Assembly (NCBI GenBank): GCA_016125385.1
Contig: WGLV01000005.1
Coordinates: 142,869 to 206,868, forward strand
Direction of reading: 5' to 3'
DNA length: 64,000 bases
Source: a bacterium
GTDB taxonomy: Bacteria; Hinthialibacterota; Hinthialibacteria; Hinthialibacterales; Hinthialibacteraceae
Shown: piece by piece, positions 28,079 through 36,734 of the stretch
How the letters are laid out: every line of letters starts with the position of its first letter
Position numbering within the stretch: the first letter of the stretch is position 1
Translations under genes and position numbers: made by a program
The notes under the pieces: model-generated
Told to the model about the DNA's origin: nothing
Seen by the model: only the letters and a program-made list of their open reading frames with translations
Database searches by the model: none

Positions 28079-29770
28079 TCAGTTTGTGGATTCATCGGCG
28101 GGTGGCTGGTTGAACGCCGGATCCACGATTCGATAGACGTCGAAGATTTCAAGAAATACGTCCTGCCCCAAGCGATATGGGATGTTCCGCCCCCAGATGC
28201 TGATGGTTCCATAGAAGCCGGCGCCCCAGAAGTTCTGAGATCGGACAGGGAGGGTCCCGTTATATTCCACCGATTCGATTTTGTCCTGGTGGGAGAGATA
28301 ATCCGGGTTATCCGCCAGTGCGGCGCCTTTATCAACCCGGTTGGGAACGATCAGAATATCACCTTCACGCGGCGCTTCGCCACCCCGGCGAAGTTGAGAA
28401 AACCCGGCTTCTTGCGCGTAAAACATCCAGCCCCAGTGCCCTGCGAACCAGACATGCCGATCGTCATTCGCCCAAGTCCGCTCAGCCTGGCGGGCGAATT
28501 CGCGATAGGTATTGGCGTACTCATAATCCGACGCCTGGACCGCGGCGGCGAGAACGGTTTGAGCAATCAGCAGAACACTTAACAGAATGGTAAGCGTCTG
28601 ATGAAAGCGAGGGGATGAATCACGCTGGAGATAACGGATCGAGAGCAGCATCAACGGAGGCAATGCCGGCAAGAGGTGCCGAACCGCCTGAAATGGAACG
28701 AAGAGAACGGAAAACAAGACCGGCGCACATAGCCAGGCGAACAAAAACAGCGAATCGCGGCGTTCTTCACCCGCCCATTCCCACAAGAAAGCGATTCCCC
28801 TTCGGATAGAATCGAGCAGCAACAGGAGTATGACCGCGAAACCGGTAAGCGCCCAGAACAGATATTCAAATCCCGCCAGATCGTCGAGATAAGATTCAAT
28901 CGCAAAATATACGAGAGGCGTACTCGCACACAGGATCAGCAGCATGCTCCAGTCTCGCCGCCACACGGCCCTGACCAGTATTGCGGGGAAAATGAACAGG
29001 CAAGAGCCCACCACCAGAAACGCGCCATATAATTTATCCTGCCAGGATATTCCTCCTTCGCTACGACGTTCGGACAATAAATATATGATATGAACGGCGT
29101 CATACATAACAACGTTTTGCAGGCACCACAGCGCCAATATCGCGATGATTGGCCATATCCAGACTATATGGCGTGGTTTATTCACAAAAAGCGGATACAT
29201 CACCAGCAGGGGTAAGGTGATTATCGAGGAATATTTGGTCAGCGCCGCCAATCCGGACAAGACGGCGCCCCCAAAAAGAAGCCATCGCCGGTCGCGGTCG
29301 ACTCCCAGAATAAATAACGCTACGCCCAAAGTCCCCAGCCCCACCGCCGGAACGTCGCGCATGACATTGCCGGAAACCACAACCGCCGGGCTGGTCAGAA
29401 TAAACAACCAGGGCCACACAGAGCCATGACAGAACCGATCGCTCAACAACGCGGCGCCCCACCCCAGCATGAAAACAAACAGCATCATCGCCGCATGCAG
29501 CGCGATTTCGTTATATCCAAACAATGACACGAAAGGCGCGAGATAATAACTGAGCACCGGCGGGTTGGTGGTCACTTTCCAGAGAGGTTGCAACTGTCCG
29601 AACCAGTCGAAATCGGAGGCGAAGGGGTCGAGCGGATTTTGAATTATATTTTGTGAAGCGGCGAGAACCACCGTGTCATCGATATGAAAGGGTTTATTTA
29701 AAAACGGGATGGTGGTCAGCAGAACCAGCGCAATTACGCCCCATGCCGTTCGTCTGGAAAGCCCAAGCAT
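28079..29770 (-). CDS. GT39/ArnT-like polytopic glycosyltransferase
   Basis: About 563-residue inner-membrane protein with roughly a dozen hydrophobic segments. The first periplasmic loop reads NKPFHIDDTVVL, carrying the paired acidic residues expected of GT39/ArnT-type enzymes that use polyprenyl-phosphate sugars. Further signposts: RFCHGSVWPWLFILTSPA and GAALLSDRFC. The C-terminus is soluble (about 440-563). Overlap of its start with the stop of the GT2 gene (TGATG) shows tight coupling, so the GT2 product probably makes the lipid-linked sugar that this enzyme transfers. A TTG at 29773 is an alternative start. Acceptor (lipid A, protein or glycan) is unknown. Confidence 0.83.
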   Translation of the reverse strand: MLGLSRRTAWGVIALVLLTTIPFLNKPFHIDDTVVLAASQNIIQNPLDPFASDFDWFGQLQPLWKVTTNPPVLSYYLAPFVSLFGYNEIALHAAMMLFVFMLGWGAALLSDRFCHGSVWPWLFILTSPAVVVSGNVMRDVPAVGLGTLGVALFILGVDRDRRWLLFGGAVLSGLAALTKYSSIITLPLLVMYPLFVNKPRHIVWIWPIIAILALWCLQNVVMYDAVHIIYLLSERRSEGGISWQDKLYGAFLVVGSCLFIFPAILVRAVWRRDWSMLLILCASTPLVYFAIESYLDDLAGFEYLFWALTGFAVILLLLLDSIRRGIAFLWEWAGEERRDSLFLFAWLCAPVLFSVLFVPFQAVRHLLPALPPLMLLSIRYLQRDSSPRFHQTLTILLSVLLIAQTVLAAAVQASDYEYANTYREFARQAERTWANDDRHVWFAGHWGWMFYAQEAGFSQLRRGGEAPREGDILIVPNRVDKGAALADNPDYLSHQDKIESVEYNGTLPVRSQNFWGAGFYGTISIWGRNIPYRLGQDVFLEIFDVYRIVDPAFNQPPADESTN

Positions 29771-30777
29771 CAATCATCCAACCGTTCGTTTATGTAGTAT
29801 GGGCGTTCGTCGCGACGGCGATAATATGTGATTATCTCGGCGAACAGGCCAAGAAGTATCGAATGGACGCCAAGAAGAAAGGCGATCCCACCGATTCCAA
29901 GCGACCACAGCCCCGCCACGGAATGAACGAAAAAACCCAGAATCACACCGACCAGAATAAGCAGACTTCCCAAAGCGCTGAACAGGATTCCATATTTTCC
30001 GAACAGATGAGAGGGATTCTGGACGAAGCGAGTCAGCACGATCACGGTCGCGAAATCAAGCAATCCGCTGAAAATGCGTTCCGCGCCGAATTTACTGCGC
30101 CCCGATCGCCGGGGGTGATGAGTAACCGGCGTTTCAGCGATGCGGAACCCAAAATGCGCCGCCAGGACCGGAATGTAGCGGTGCATCTCGCCGTAAATCA
30201 TGACTTTTTTGATGACCTCGCGGCGATAGGCCTTTAAGCCGCAATTAAAGTCATGCAGATGAATACCCGTCATGGATGAAACCGTCGCGTTAAATAATTT
30301 GGAAAACAGTTTTTTTGAAAGCGGGTCTTTCCGGTTCCGCTTCCAGCCTGAGACAAGATCGTACCCTTCATCCAATTTCGCGAGCAGAGAGGGCAGCTCG
30401 GCGGGGTCATCCTGCAGGTCGGCATCCATGGTGAATATAACATCGCCGCGCGCATGGTCAAAACCAGCCGCCAGCGCGGGCGATTTTCCCCGATTCACCC
30501 AAAAGCGGAATACGCGCACGCGGGAATCCCGTTCATGAAGCGATTTCATGACGTCGAACGAACCATCCGCGCTGCCGTCGTCGATCATCAGGAGCTCAAA
30601 CGGCTTGCCGAGCGGAGTCAGCGCAACGCATATCTGATCGTAGAGCGGTTCGAGCGTGTCACGTTCATCGAAGACGGGAATCACCACGGATATGTATGGT
30701 TTTTCTATGATGGAAATGATGCGTCTCCTCTCAATTCCGGCCAGAGAAATCTCTCGCCTACACGCGCAATTATACAA
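29770..30777 (-). CDS. GT2 polyprenyl-phosphate glycosyltransferase (ArnC/DPM-like)
   Basis: Cytoplasmic GT-A domain followed by two C-terminal membrane helices, the layout of dolichol/undecaprenyl-phosphate sugar synthases. Seen: SVVIPVFDERDTLEPLYDQI, LMIDDGSADGSF, the metal-binding DADLQDDP, DFNCGLKAYRREVI and HPRRSGRSKFG. It probably charges undecaprenyl phosphate with a sugar for the coupled GT39-like enzyme. The start is unclear: the listed TTG (30777) lacks a ribosome binding site, whereas AGGAG near 30728-30732 precedes the codons for IISIIEKPY, which contain no ATG/GTG/TTG; a rare ATT or ATC start is possible. Confidence 0.86.
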   Translation of the reverse strand: MYNCACRREISLAGIERRRIISIIEKPYISVVIPVFDERDTLEPLYDQICVALTPLGKPFELLMIDDGSADGSFDVMKSLHERDSRVRVFRFWVNRGKSPALAAGFDHARGDVIFTMDADLQDDPAELPSLLAKLDEGYDLVSGWKRNRKDPLSKKLFSKLFNATVSSMTGIHLHDFNCGLKAYRREVIKKVMIYGEMHRYIPVLAAHFGFRIAETPVTHHPRRSGRSKFGAERIFSGLLDFATVIVLTRFVQNPSHLFGKYGILFSALGSLLILVGVILGFFVHSVAGLWSLGIGGIAFLLGVHSILLGLFAEIITYYRRRDERPYYINERLDD

Positions 30778-30885
30778 AAAGGCGATTCACCTATAAGGGA
30801 TATCGGTTTTAGCTGACAGGCGGCTAATCGGGGTGACGATAGAAAAATCGGTGTGATTCAGATGATATATTTCTGATGAGAGAGA

Positions 30886-31908
30886 TCAGGTCATCATTTC
30901 GTCGGCGCCGCCGCGATTGATGATGATTTCGCCGGATTCTTCAAGCCGGCGGATAATGGCGACGATTTTCTGTTGAGCTTCTTCAACCTGTTTGACGCGC
31001 ACCGGCCCCATGAACTCCATGTCTTCACGGATGTTGTCGGCGGCGCGGGAGGAGACGTTGCTGAAGATTTTTGTTTTGACTTCTTCGTTGCCGCCTTTTA
31101 ACGCAACGGCAAGTTCTTTCATGTCGACTTCGCGCAGCACCTGCTGAATGGCGCGGTCGTCGAGCAGAATGACGTCGTCGAAGGTGAACATCAGTTTTTT
31201 GATTTCGACAGCGAGTTCCTGGTTTTCTTCTTCCAGCGTTTCGAGGATCGATTTTTCCGTGGCGCGGTCAACGCGGTTCAGCAATTCAGCAAGAGCCTCG
31301 ATACCACCCGCGACGGAGAATTCCTGTGAGAGAACGGTGGCGATTTTGCGTTCGAGCACGCGCTCGACTTCAGAGATGATCTCCGGCGACGTTTGATCCA
31401 TCGTCGCGATGCGCAACGCGACCTCGGTTTGCATTTCAGGCGGCAGAGCGGACATAATGACGGCCGACTGGTCGTATTCGAGGTGCGCGAGAATCAGGGC
31501 GACTGTCTGAGGGTGTTCGCTCTGAATGAAGTTGAGCAGATGGTTGGGATCGACTTTTTTCAGGAAGTCAAACGGCGTCCCCTGCAGCATGCCCTGAAGG
31601 CGTTCGATGATTTCCATCGCCTTGCCGGGGCCAAGGGCTTTTTCAAGAATTTCACGCGCTGTTGAGATACCACCGTGGCTGACGTACTGTTTGGCCATCG
31701 CGGTGTGATAAAACTCTTCGATGACCTGCGTCGTCAGTTCCTGCGGCACGTTGCCGATATTCGCCACTTCGAGGGTGATCTGCTCGATTTCTTCATCGGA
31801 CAGGCAGCGATACACATCGGCGGAAATGTCGGGCCCCAGAGTGATCATGAGGATCGCCGCTTTTTTCCGTCCAGACAGTTTCGCTTTTTCTTTCGCGCCT
31901 CGAACCAT
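30886..31908 (-). CDS. fliG: Flagellar motor switch protein FliG
   Basis: Rotor protein that couples stator to rotation and links FliF to FliM. Full length (340 aa). N-terminal domain: LSGRKKAAILMITLGPDISADVYR; middle domain carries the EHPQTVALILAHL (EHPQ) motif; C-terminal domain contains charged torque residues within DDVILLDDRAIQQVLREVD and the family end GPVRVKQVEEAQQKIV. It is not next to other flagellar structural genes in this window: the glycosyltransferase pair lies downstream and the AT-hook protein upstream. The ribosome binding site is weak. Confidence 0.96.
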   Translation of the reverse strand: MVRGAKEKAKLSGRKKAAILMITLGPDISADVYRCLSDEEIEQITLEVANIGNVPQELTTQVIEEFYHTAMAKQYVSHGGISTAREILEKALGPGKAMEIIERLQGMLQGTPFDFLKKVDPNHLLNFIQSEHPQTVALILAHLEYDQSAVIMSALPPEMQTEVALRIATMDQTSPEIISEVERVLERKIATVLSQEFSVAGGIEALAELLNRVDRATEKSILETLEEENQELAVEIKKLMFTFDDVILLDDRAIQQVLREVDMKELAVALKGGNEEVKTKIFSNVSSRAADNIREDMEFMGPVRVKQVEEAQQKIVAIIRRLEESGEIIINRGGADEMMT

Positions 31909-32057
31909 GATTTTTCAGTCTAAATACTTTCGCTTAATCTGTATTGAGCGGCGTCGGCAAGCAGACCTCACCCTTTATAGGGTGTTATCGGCCAATACTG
32001 AAAATGATAAATGCTTTTTTGATTTTTCGTAAGCAATTTGTTATCAGGCCCATCGAA

Positions 32058-32092
32058 TAAAAAACCCCCGATCCGTGGGATCGAGGGTTTTG
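32058..32092 (-). terminator. Rho-independent terminator of the AT-hook protein gene
   Basis: On the minus strand, ACCCTCGATCC pairs with GGATCGGGGGT around a CAC loop, followed by TTTTTTA. It lies 23 bases beyond the stop of the AT-hook protein gene. Confidence 0.9.
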
Positions 32093-32114
32093 AGCCAATC
32101 TGAAGATGGTTTGA

Positions 32115-32612
32115 TTACTTCAGGGCGTACAAGCCGCGGCCCGATTTTTTGACGAGGCCTTTGTCAACCTGCTTTTTCAATTCGAGGTACAGCACGCGGC
32201 GCGGGTCTTTGCTTTTTGATTTGTAGCCTTTTTCCTGCAAGCCCTTCATAATCGCTTCGACGCCCTGCGGTTCTTTTCCTAACACTTCAAGCAAGAAATC
32301 TTTCAACGATTTGGCGGCGCGCTTGCCGCGAGGGGCGCCTGCCTTGGCGGGGCGGCCTCGTTTGCCGGTTCCCGGCGGGCGGCCGCGCTTGCCGGTTCCA
32401 GCGGGACGTCCCGGTTTGCGTCCCCGGCGTTTGGGCTGACTCATGGCTCCGGAAACGGCGCCGCTGACGGATTGGGTGAACGATTCCACCGCATTTCGGA
32501 ACGGTTGAATTTTTTCATCCGCTTCCATCGTCGCCTTGTCTTTGACGAGAGCGAGCAATTCGTCAAGAGAGTAGGTGCTGAGAATGGTATTGGCACTTGG
32601 TTTTGCTGGCAT
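32115..32612 (-). CDS. AT-hook / histone H1-like DNA-binding protein with winged-helix-like C-terminus
   Basis: A 165-residue, lysine/arginine-rich protein. The centre (about 60-98) holds at least three AT-hook cores: RRGRKPGRPAG, KRGRPPG and KRGRPAK. N-terminal ~55 residues form a putative helical domain (STYSLDELLALVKDK). The C-terminus (about 100-165; FLLEVLGKEPQGVEAIMKGL and YLELKKQVDKGLVKKSGRGLYAL) looks like a HARE-HTH/winged-helix module that binds DNA. It probably compacts or bridges AT-rich DNA. The ribosome binding site (AGGAAGGGA) is good and a promoter and terminator frame the gene as a monocistronic unit. Confidence 0.85.
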   Translation of the reverse strand: MPAKPSANTILSTYSLDELLALVKDKATMEADEKIQPFRNAVESFTQSVSGAVSGAMSQPKRRGRKPGRPAGTGKRGRPPGTGKRGRPAKAGAPRGKRAAKSLKDFLLEVLGKEPQGVEAIMKGLQEKGYKSKSKDPRRVLYLELKKQVDKGLVKKSGRGLYALK

Positions 32613-33452
32613 TGATATTCCCTTCCTCTATTTGTCGTGTTGATTCTATTTTATTGATTCAATTCGATCAAATTATAGGCCAGTTATTGTAGTTGTCCAT
32701 ACAATAATATGAATATTTTCACATTTTTTGCTTGATTGGGGTTGTATTTTAATATTTTTCGCGCAATCGACCGGATTTCAGCACAAAAATCAAGATAATC
32801 CAGTGCTGTATTTAATCTGTTATAAAAAACGCGGTAAACGTCATGATGCCACTTTCTTTCAACTTTACTCATCATCCATTCACATGGATACAGATCGATT
32901 TGGAGGAAAGCCAAACATGGAACGGATAATTTTTATTGACATACTGGTTGAATAAAGAACTATCCGGCAGTGGATCATAGTGTCACATGCGAAGCCATTA
33001 TCCGGTTAATTCTCTCGGAGAAGGATGAAATGGTTACGTCGAAAAATGTACGGCTTTCTCTTATCAATGCCCAAGCCATCGCGTCATCATTTTTCTGTAT
33101 ACATCTGCTTCAAGAAGTGATTATTTACAGATTCAACATGTTGATTTAATCTTTAGGATCCATGAAAAGATATGGGACGCTTTATCCAGCATTTAACCGT
33201 TTTTTTTATTCTTCTATCGCACAATTCTCTCACTTCTCCGCTGCGTGGATAACGCAAAAAGATAAACATTTGTTCAGCACAAAAACTCCCAAAGGCATCC
33301 ATTTTTCTGATAAATTAATCACTTTCGGTGAAACAATTGACTTGTCAGGAAGAGTTTGTTAGGGTTCCGGCAAGATTGCCGAGTCTCATGTTACTGCCCA
33401 TACGAACTGATATCTCAACTCGTTAAAGCACGGCCGCCAAGGAATCATTTTC
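32613..33452. other. AT-rich gap of 840 bases without a convincing gene
   Basis: Lies between divergent transcripts of the AT-hook protein and the sugar permease. Clearly AT-richer than the rest of the window. Short open frames exist (up to about 76 codons) but none has a ribosome binding site or a family pattern. The promoter of the AT-hook gene is within it; no RNA gene was recognised. Confidence 0.6.
32672..32699 (-). promoter_or_regulatory. Strong sigma-70-type promoter of the AT-hook protein gene
   Basis: On the minus strand TGGACA (32694-32699) and TATAAT (32672-32677) are 16 bases apart, about 60 bases upstream of the ATG. Both boxes are near consensus. Confidence 0.65.
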
Positions 33453-34505
33453 ATGTCCCATTTGCATCGCGCGCTGGATCTTCTGGGGATCGCCATCATC
33501 TTCGCCCTGCTCTGTATTTTTTTCAGCATTCTTTCGGACCTGTTTCCTACCCTGAATAACATTTCATATCTTCTAATTCACGCCTCCGTCAACATCATTA
33601 TCGCGACGGGGATGACATTTGTAATCAGCGCGGCGGAAATCGATTTATCGGTTGGTTCGCTCATGGCGGTTTGCGGTATGGTTACGGCGCTTTTGCTGAA
33701 AATCGATCCAGCAACCGGGACGAATATTCCCGCATCAGCGGCATCAGCGATGCTTAGCTATTTTCCCGATTTGTTTCCTGGAGCGATCAGCTGGTGGATT
33801 CTTTCCACCATTATTTTTCTCGCGATCGCCCTGGCGCCTGGAGTAATCGCGGGTGGATTAACCGGTTTGATCGTAGTGTATTTCGGCGTGCCCAGTTTTA
33901 TCGTTACGCTCGGCTTTATGCTGATCTTGCGCGGGCTGGCCCGTTATATGACAAACGCCGCCCCCATTACCGGCTTGCCAATCGTATTTTTCAGCGTTGG
34001 CACCGGATCGTTGTTCGAAATCGGCGATTTCAGATTCGCTTACAGCGTTGCGATCGCTTTATCCGTCGCGGCGGTGGGCGCCATCACGCTGGCCTGGACG
34101 CGGTTCGGCAGGCGCGTTCTCGCTGTGGGCGGCAATCTGGAAGCATCGTTTCTCAGCGGGGTCCCCGTTGGAAAAACGCGGCTGATGGTCTTCGTCGTAT
34201 CCGGGTTTTGTACGGCGATCGCCGCAATCATACAAACTTCGCGGCTATCCATCGGCGATCCCAACGCCGGCGAGGGGTATGAACTCGATGCGATCGCCGC
34301 GGTTATCATCGGCGGCACGAGCCTGTTCGGGGGAAAGGGCACCGTAATTGGTTCTCTGTTCGGCGCGTTGATCATCGCCGTCCTGCGTAATGGATTGGAC
34401 TTAATGAGCGTCACCGACCATGTCAAGCAGATGGTGATCGGGGGAATGATCATCTTCGCCGTTCTGCTCGATTATTACCGGAGACGTTTGTACGCAAGAG
34501 CCTGA
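33453..34505 (+). CDS. RbsC-like sugar ABC transporter permease
   Basis: Inner-membrane permease of the ribose/branched-chain (BPD_transp_2) family with about nine or ten hydrophobic segments. Signposts: NIIIATGMTFVISAAEIDLSVGS, the loop GVPSFIVTLGFMLILRGLAR, and the cytoplasmic coupling region with GRRVLAVGGNLEASFLSGVPV and YELDAIAAVIIGGTSLFGG, the classic family blocks. AAGGA precedes the ATG. The binding protein and ribokinase genes follow on the same strand. The usual RbsA ATPase is absent from the window and must be encoded elsewhere or shared. Confidence 0.94.
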   Translation: MSHLHRALDLLGIAIIFALLCIFFSILSDLFPTLNNISYLLIHASVNIIIATGMTFVISAAEIDLSVGSLMAVCGMVTALLLKIDPATGTNIPASAASAMLSYFPDLFPGAISWWILSTIIFLAIALAPGVIAGGLTGLIVVYFGVPSFIVTLGFMLILRGLARYMTNAAPITGLPIVFFSVGTGSLFEIGDFRFAYSVAIALSVAAVGAITLAWTRFGRRVLAVGGNLEASFLSGVPVGKTRLMVFVVSGFCTAIAAIIQTSRLSIGDPNAGEGYELDAIAAVIIGGTSLFGGKGTVIGSLFGALIIAVLRNGLDLMSVTDHVKQMVIGGMIIFAVLLDYYRRRLYARA

Positions 34506-34736
34506 AGATTCCATATCAATCATTGCGCATCGCCTCTTATTCTTCACCGCTTCAGGCTGCACTTTTCACTCAAACCATGATATTTTCGACGCCAAAGAAG
34601 CGGGCGGACTCAATGCGGCGCAACTCATCTTTCTCTGATGGGTTCCGTTGACAGGTCTATGATCAATTGTGCTGTGAACATTTCGCTCACCGCTTCAACC
34701 ATGATTCAGTCACCTTAATTCGCGGGAGGATCCATC

Positions 34737-35678
34737 GTGAAACGCAGAACCGTATTGCATAGCATGACCGCTCTTGCGGCGGCCGCAGGAGTTCCCGCCA
34801 TCGCGCAAGGAAAGAAATACAAAATCGCGCTGGTCATGAAAGCGCTTTCAAATCCATTTTTTCACGCCATGGAAGTCGGCGCGCGCGAAGAAGCGGATCG
34901 CCTTGGCGTAGAGTTTTTCGTTCAAGGGACGAACAAAGAGACCGACATCACTCAGCAGATCAGCATTGTGGAAAATTTTATCACACGGCGAGTCGACGCC
35001 ATCGTCATCGCGCCCGCCAGTTCCACGGCGCTCGTCCCTCCCCTGTTTCGCGCCCAGGCGCAAGGCATCTATGTTGTGAACATTGATAATCCACTTGATG
35101 AAGCCGCCAAAAAGCAAATGAACCTGCAATGTCCGTTCATCGGTTCGGATAATGCGCTGGGCGCTTCGCTGGCTTGTCACGATCTGGTGGCGGCGATGGG
35201 TGGGCGCGGCGACGTAGCGATTCTGGAAGGGATTCCCGGCGTGATCAACGCGGAGTTGCGCAAGCAGGGCGCCATGAGAATATTTGACGCGGAGCCTGAA
35301 ATTAAAGTGGTCGCATCACAAACGGCGGAATGGGAAACCGAGCAGGCGTATCAGGCGTTCACAAACATGCTGACCGCTCATCCAACCATCAAAGGACTCT
35401 TCGCCGCGAATGACAGCATGGCGCTGGGCGCAATCCGCGCCATCGACGCCGCCGGCAAGACGGGACAAATCGCCGTGACTTCGTACGACAATCTCGAAGC
35501 CGCTCAAGAAGCCGTGCTGGCGGGCAAGATCATTTCGACCATCGATCAACATCCGGAATTGATGGGCGCCTACGGCGTCCGTGCGGCGAAAGATCACCTG
35601 GATGGGAAGGAAGTCGCCGCAACGATTTCGACTCCACTGGACGTCGTTGATTTCCGCCGATTGACGTTGAAACTGTAG
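34737..35678 (+). CDS. RbsB-like periplasmic sugar-binding protein
   Basis: Family 1 substrate-binding protein for the permease encoded before it. GTG start with GGGAGGA upstream. The signal peptide has twin arginines (MKRRTVLHSMTALAAAAGV) and a cleavage-like AIAQ. The mature part shows YKIALVMKALSNPFFHAMEVG, VDAIVIAPASSTALVPPLF, GDVAILEGIPGVINAELRKQGA, and GLFAANDSMALGAIRAID, all typical of ribose-type binding proteins. The 231-base gap after the permease contains no gene. The ribokinase gene begins 17 bases later. The bound sugar is inferred only from the kinase. Confidence 0.93.
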   Translation: MKRRTVLHSMTALAAAAGVPAIAQGKKYKIALVMKALSNPFFHAMEVGAREEADRLGVEFFVQGTNKETDITQQISIVENFITRRVDAIVIAPASSTALVPPLFRAQAQGIYVVNIDNPLDEAAKKQMNLQCPFIGSDNALGASLACHDLVAAMGGRGDVAILEGIPGVINAELRKQGAMRIFDAEPEIKVVASQTAEWETEQAYQAFTNMLTAHPTIKGLFAANDSMALGAIRAIDAAGKTGQIAVTSYDNLEAAQEAVLAGKIISTIDQHPELMGAYGVRAAKDHLDGKEVAATISTPLDVVDFRRLTLKL

Positions 35679-35695
35679 CATCGAGGATCAAGGGC

Positions 35696-36607
35696 ATGAA
35701 ACGGATTTTCGTCGCCGGCAGTTCTAACACAGACCTGATCGTACAATGCGACCGGCTGCCCGGGCCCGGTGAAACCGTGCTGGGAGGCGACCTGGTACGC
35801 GCGCAGGGAGGAAAAGGCGCCAATCAGGCGGTCGCCGCCGCCCGGTTGGGAGGTCAGGTGACCTTTTTCTGCCGCGTCGGCGAGGATGGTTTTGGTGAAG
35901 CAAGCCTGGCGGCGTATCAAAGCGAAGGGATCGATACGCGTTTTTGCGTCAAAGATAAAAGCGCGGCATCCGGCGCGGCGTTGATTCTGGTGGATCGGGC
36001 CGGAGAAAACTCGATCGCCGTCGCGCCGGGGGCGAACGCTAACCTGTCTCCACGGGACGTGGAGCCTTTGCAGGACGAGGTACAGGAAGGCGATCTGATT
36101 CTCCTGCAGCTGGAGATTCCCATCTCCACGGTTCGACGGGCGGCGGAAATCGGTTACGCAAAAGGCGCACGGGTAATACTCGACCCCGCGCCCGCGCCCG
36201 AGGCGGGATTGCCGGCCTCACTTCTATCGATGCTGGATACGATCACGCCCAATCAACACGAAGCCGATTTATTGTGCGGTTCAATCAGTTCGAATCAGGG
36301 ACCGGAAACACTGCTTGAACGAGGCGTCAAACAAGTCATCGTTACGATGGACCGGGAAGGATGCCGGTTAATCAGCTCCACCGGTTCAAGATCTTTTCCC
36401 GCTTACCCTGTACAGGCCGTCGATTCCACTGCGGCGGGCGATGCGTTCGCAGGGGCCTTCGCCGTGGGACTGGCCGAAGGCTTTAACATCGATAACGCCA
36501 TCAGCTGGGCCCAGCAAGCGGCGGCGTTATCAGTTACCCGCATGGGAGCGCAGCCGTCGCTGCCAACAAGAAAAGAACTGTTGACATACGATTTCCATAC
36601 CGGATAA
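35696..36607 (+). CDS. rbsK: Ribokinase
   Basis: PfkB-family sugar kinase that phosphorylates ribose (or a similar sugar) with ATP. Seen: GSSNTDLIVQCDRLPGPGET, the binding motif GGKGANQAVAAARLG, VILDPAPAP, PNQHEADLL, and the catalytic motif TAAGDAFAGAFAV with base D249. Length (303 aa) is typical. Short spacing to the binding-protein gene and shared strand suggest one operon whose products import then trap the sugar. A hairpin terminator follows. Confidence 0.93.
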   Translation: MKRIFVAGSSNTDLIVQCDRLPGPGETVLGGDLVRAQGGKGANQAVAAARLGGQVTFFCRVGEDGFGEASLAAYQSEGIDTRFCVKDKSAASGAALILVDRAGENSIAVAPGANANLSPRDVEPLQDEVQEGDLILLQLEIPISTVRRAAEIGYAKGARVILDPAPAPEAGLPASLLSMLDTITPNQHEADLLCGSISSNQGPETLLERGVKQVIVTMDREGCRLISSTGSRSFPAYPVQAVDSTAAGDAFAGAFAVGLAEGFNIDNAISWAQQAAALSVTRMGAQPSLPTRKELLTYDFHTG

Positions 36608-36657
36608 ATTGTTTTCTTTTCTATTGATCGGCGCCCCCCACAATGTGAATATCAAAC

Positions 36658-36698
36658 GGAATCCGGTGGACTCTTATTCGGGTCCACCGGATTATTGT
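36658..36698. terminator. Terminator between rbsK and the beta-helix gene
   Basis: ATCCGGTGGAC and GTCCACCGGAT form a hairpin with a nine- to ten-base loop followed by TATTGTTG; the reverse side is less T-rich. It ends the rbs unit and separates convergent genes. Confidence 0.75.
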
Positions 36699-36734
36699 TG
36701 TCAAGCGATTTTCGATGGCCGCAACCGCGAAAGT

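Noticed and set aside
32613..33452. Short open frames in the AT-rich gap
   Set aside because: No ribosome binding sites, families or codon bias; better read as non-coding.
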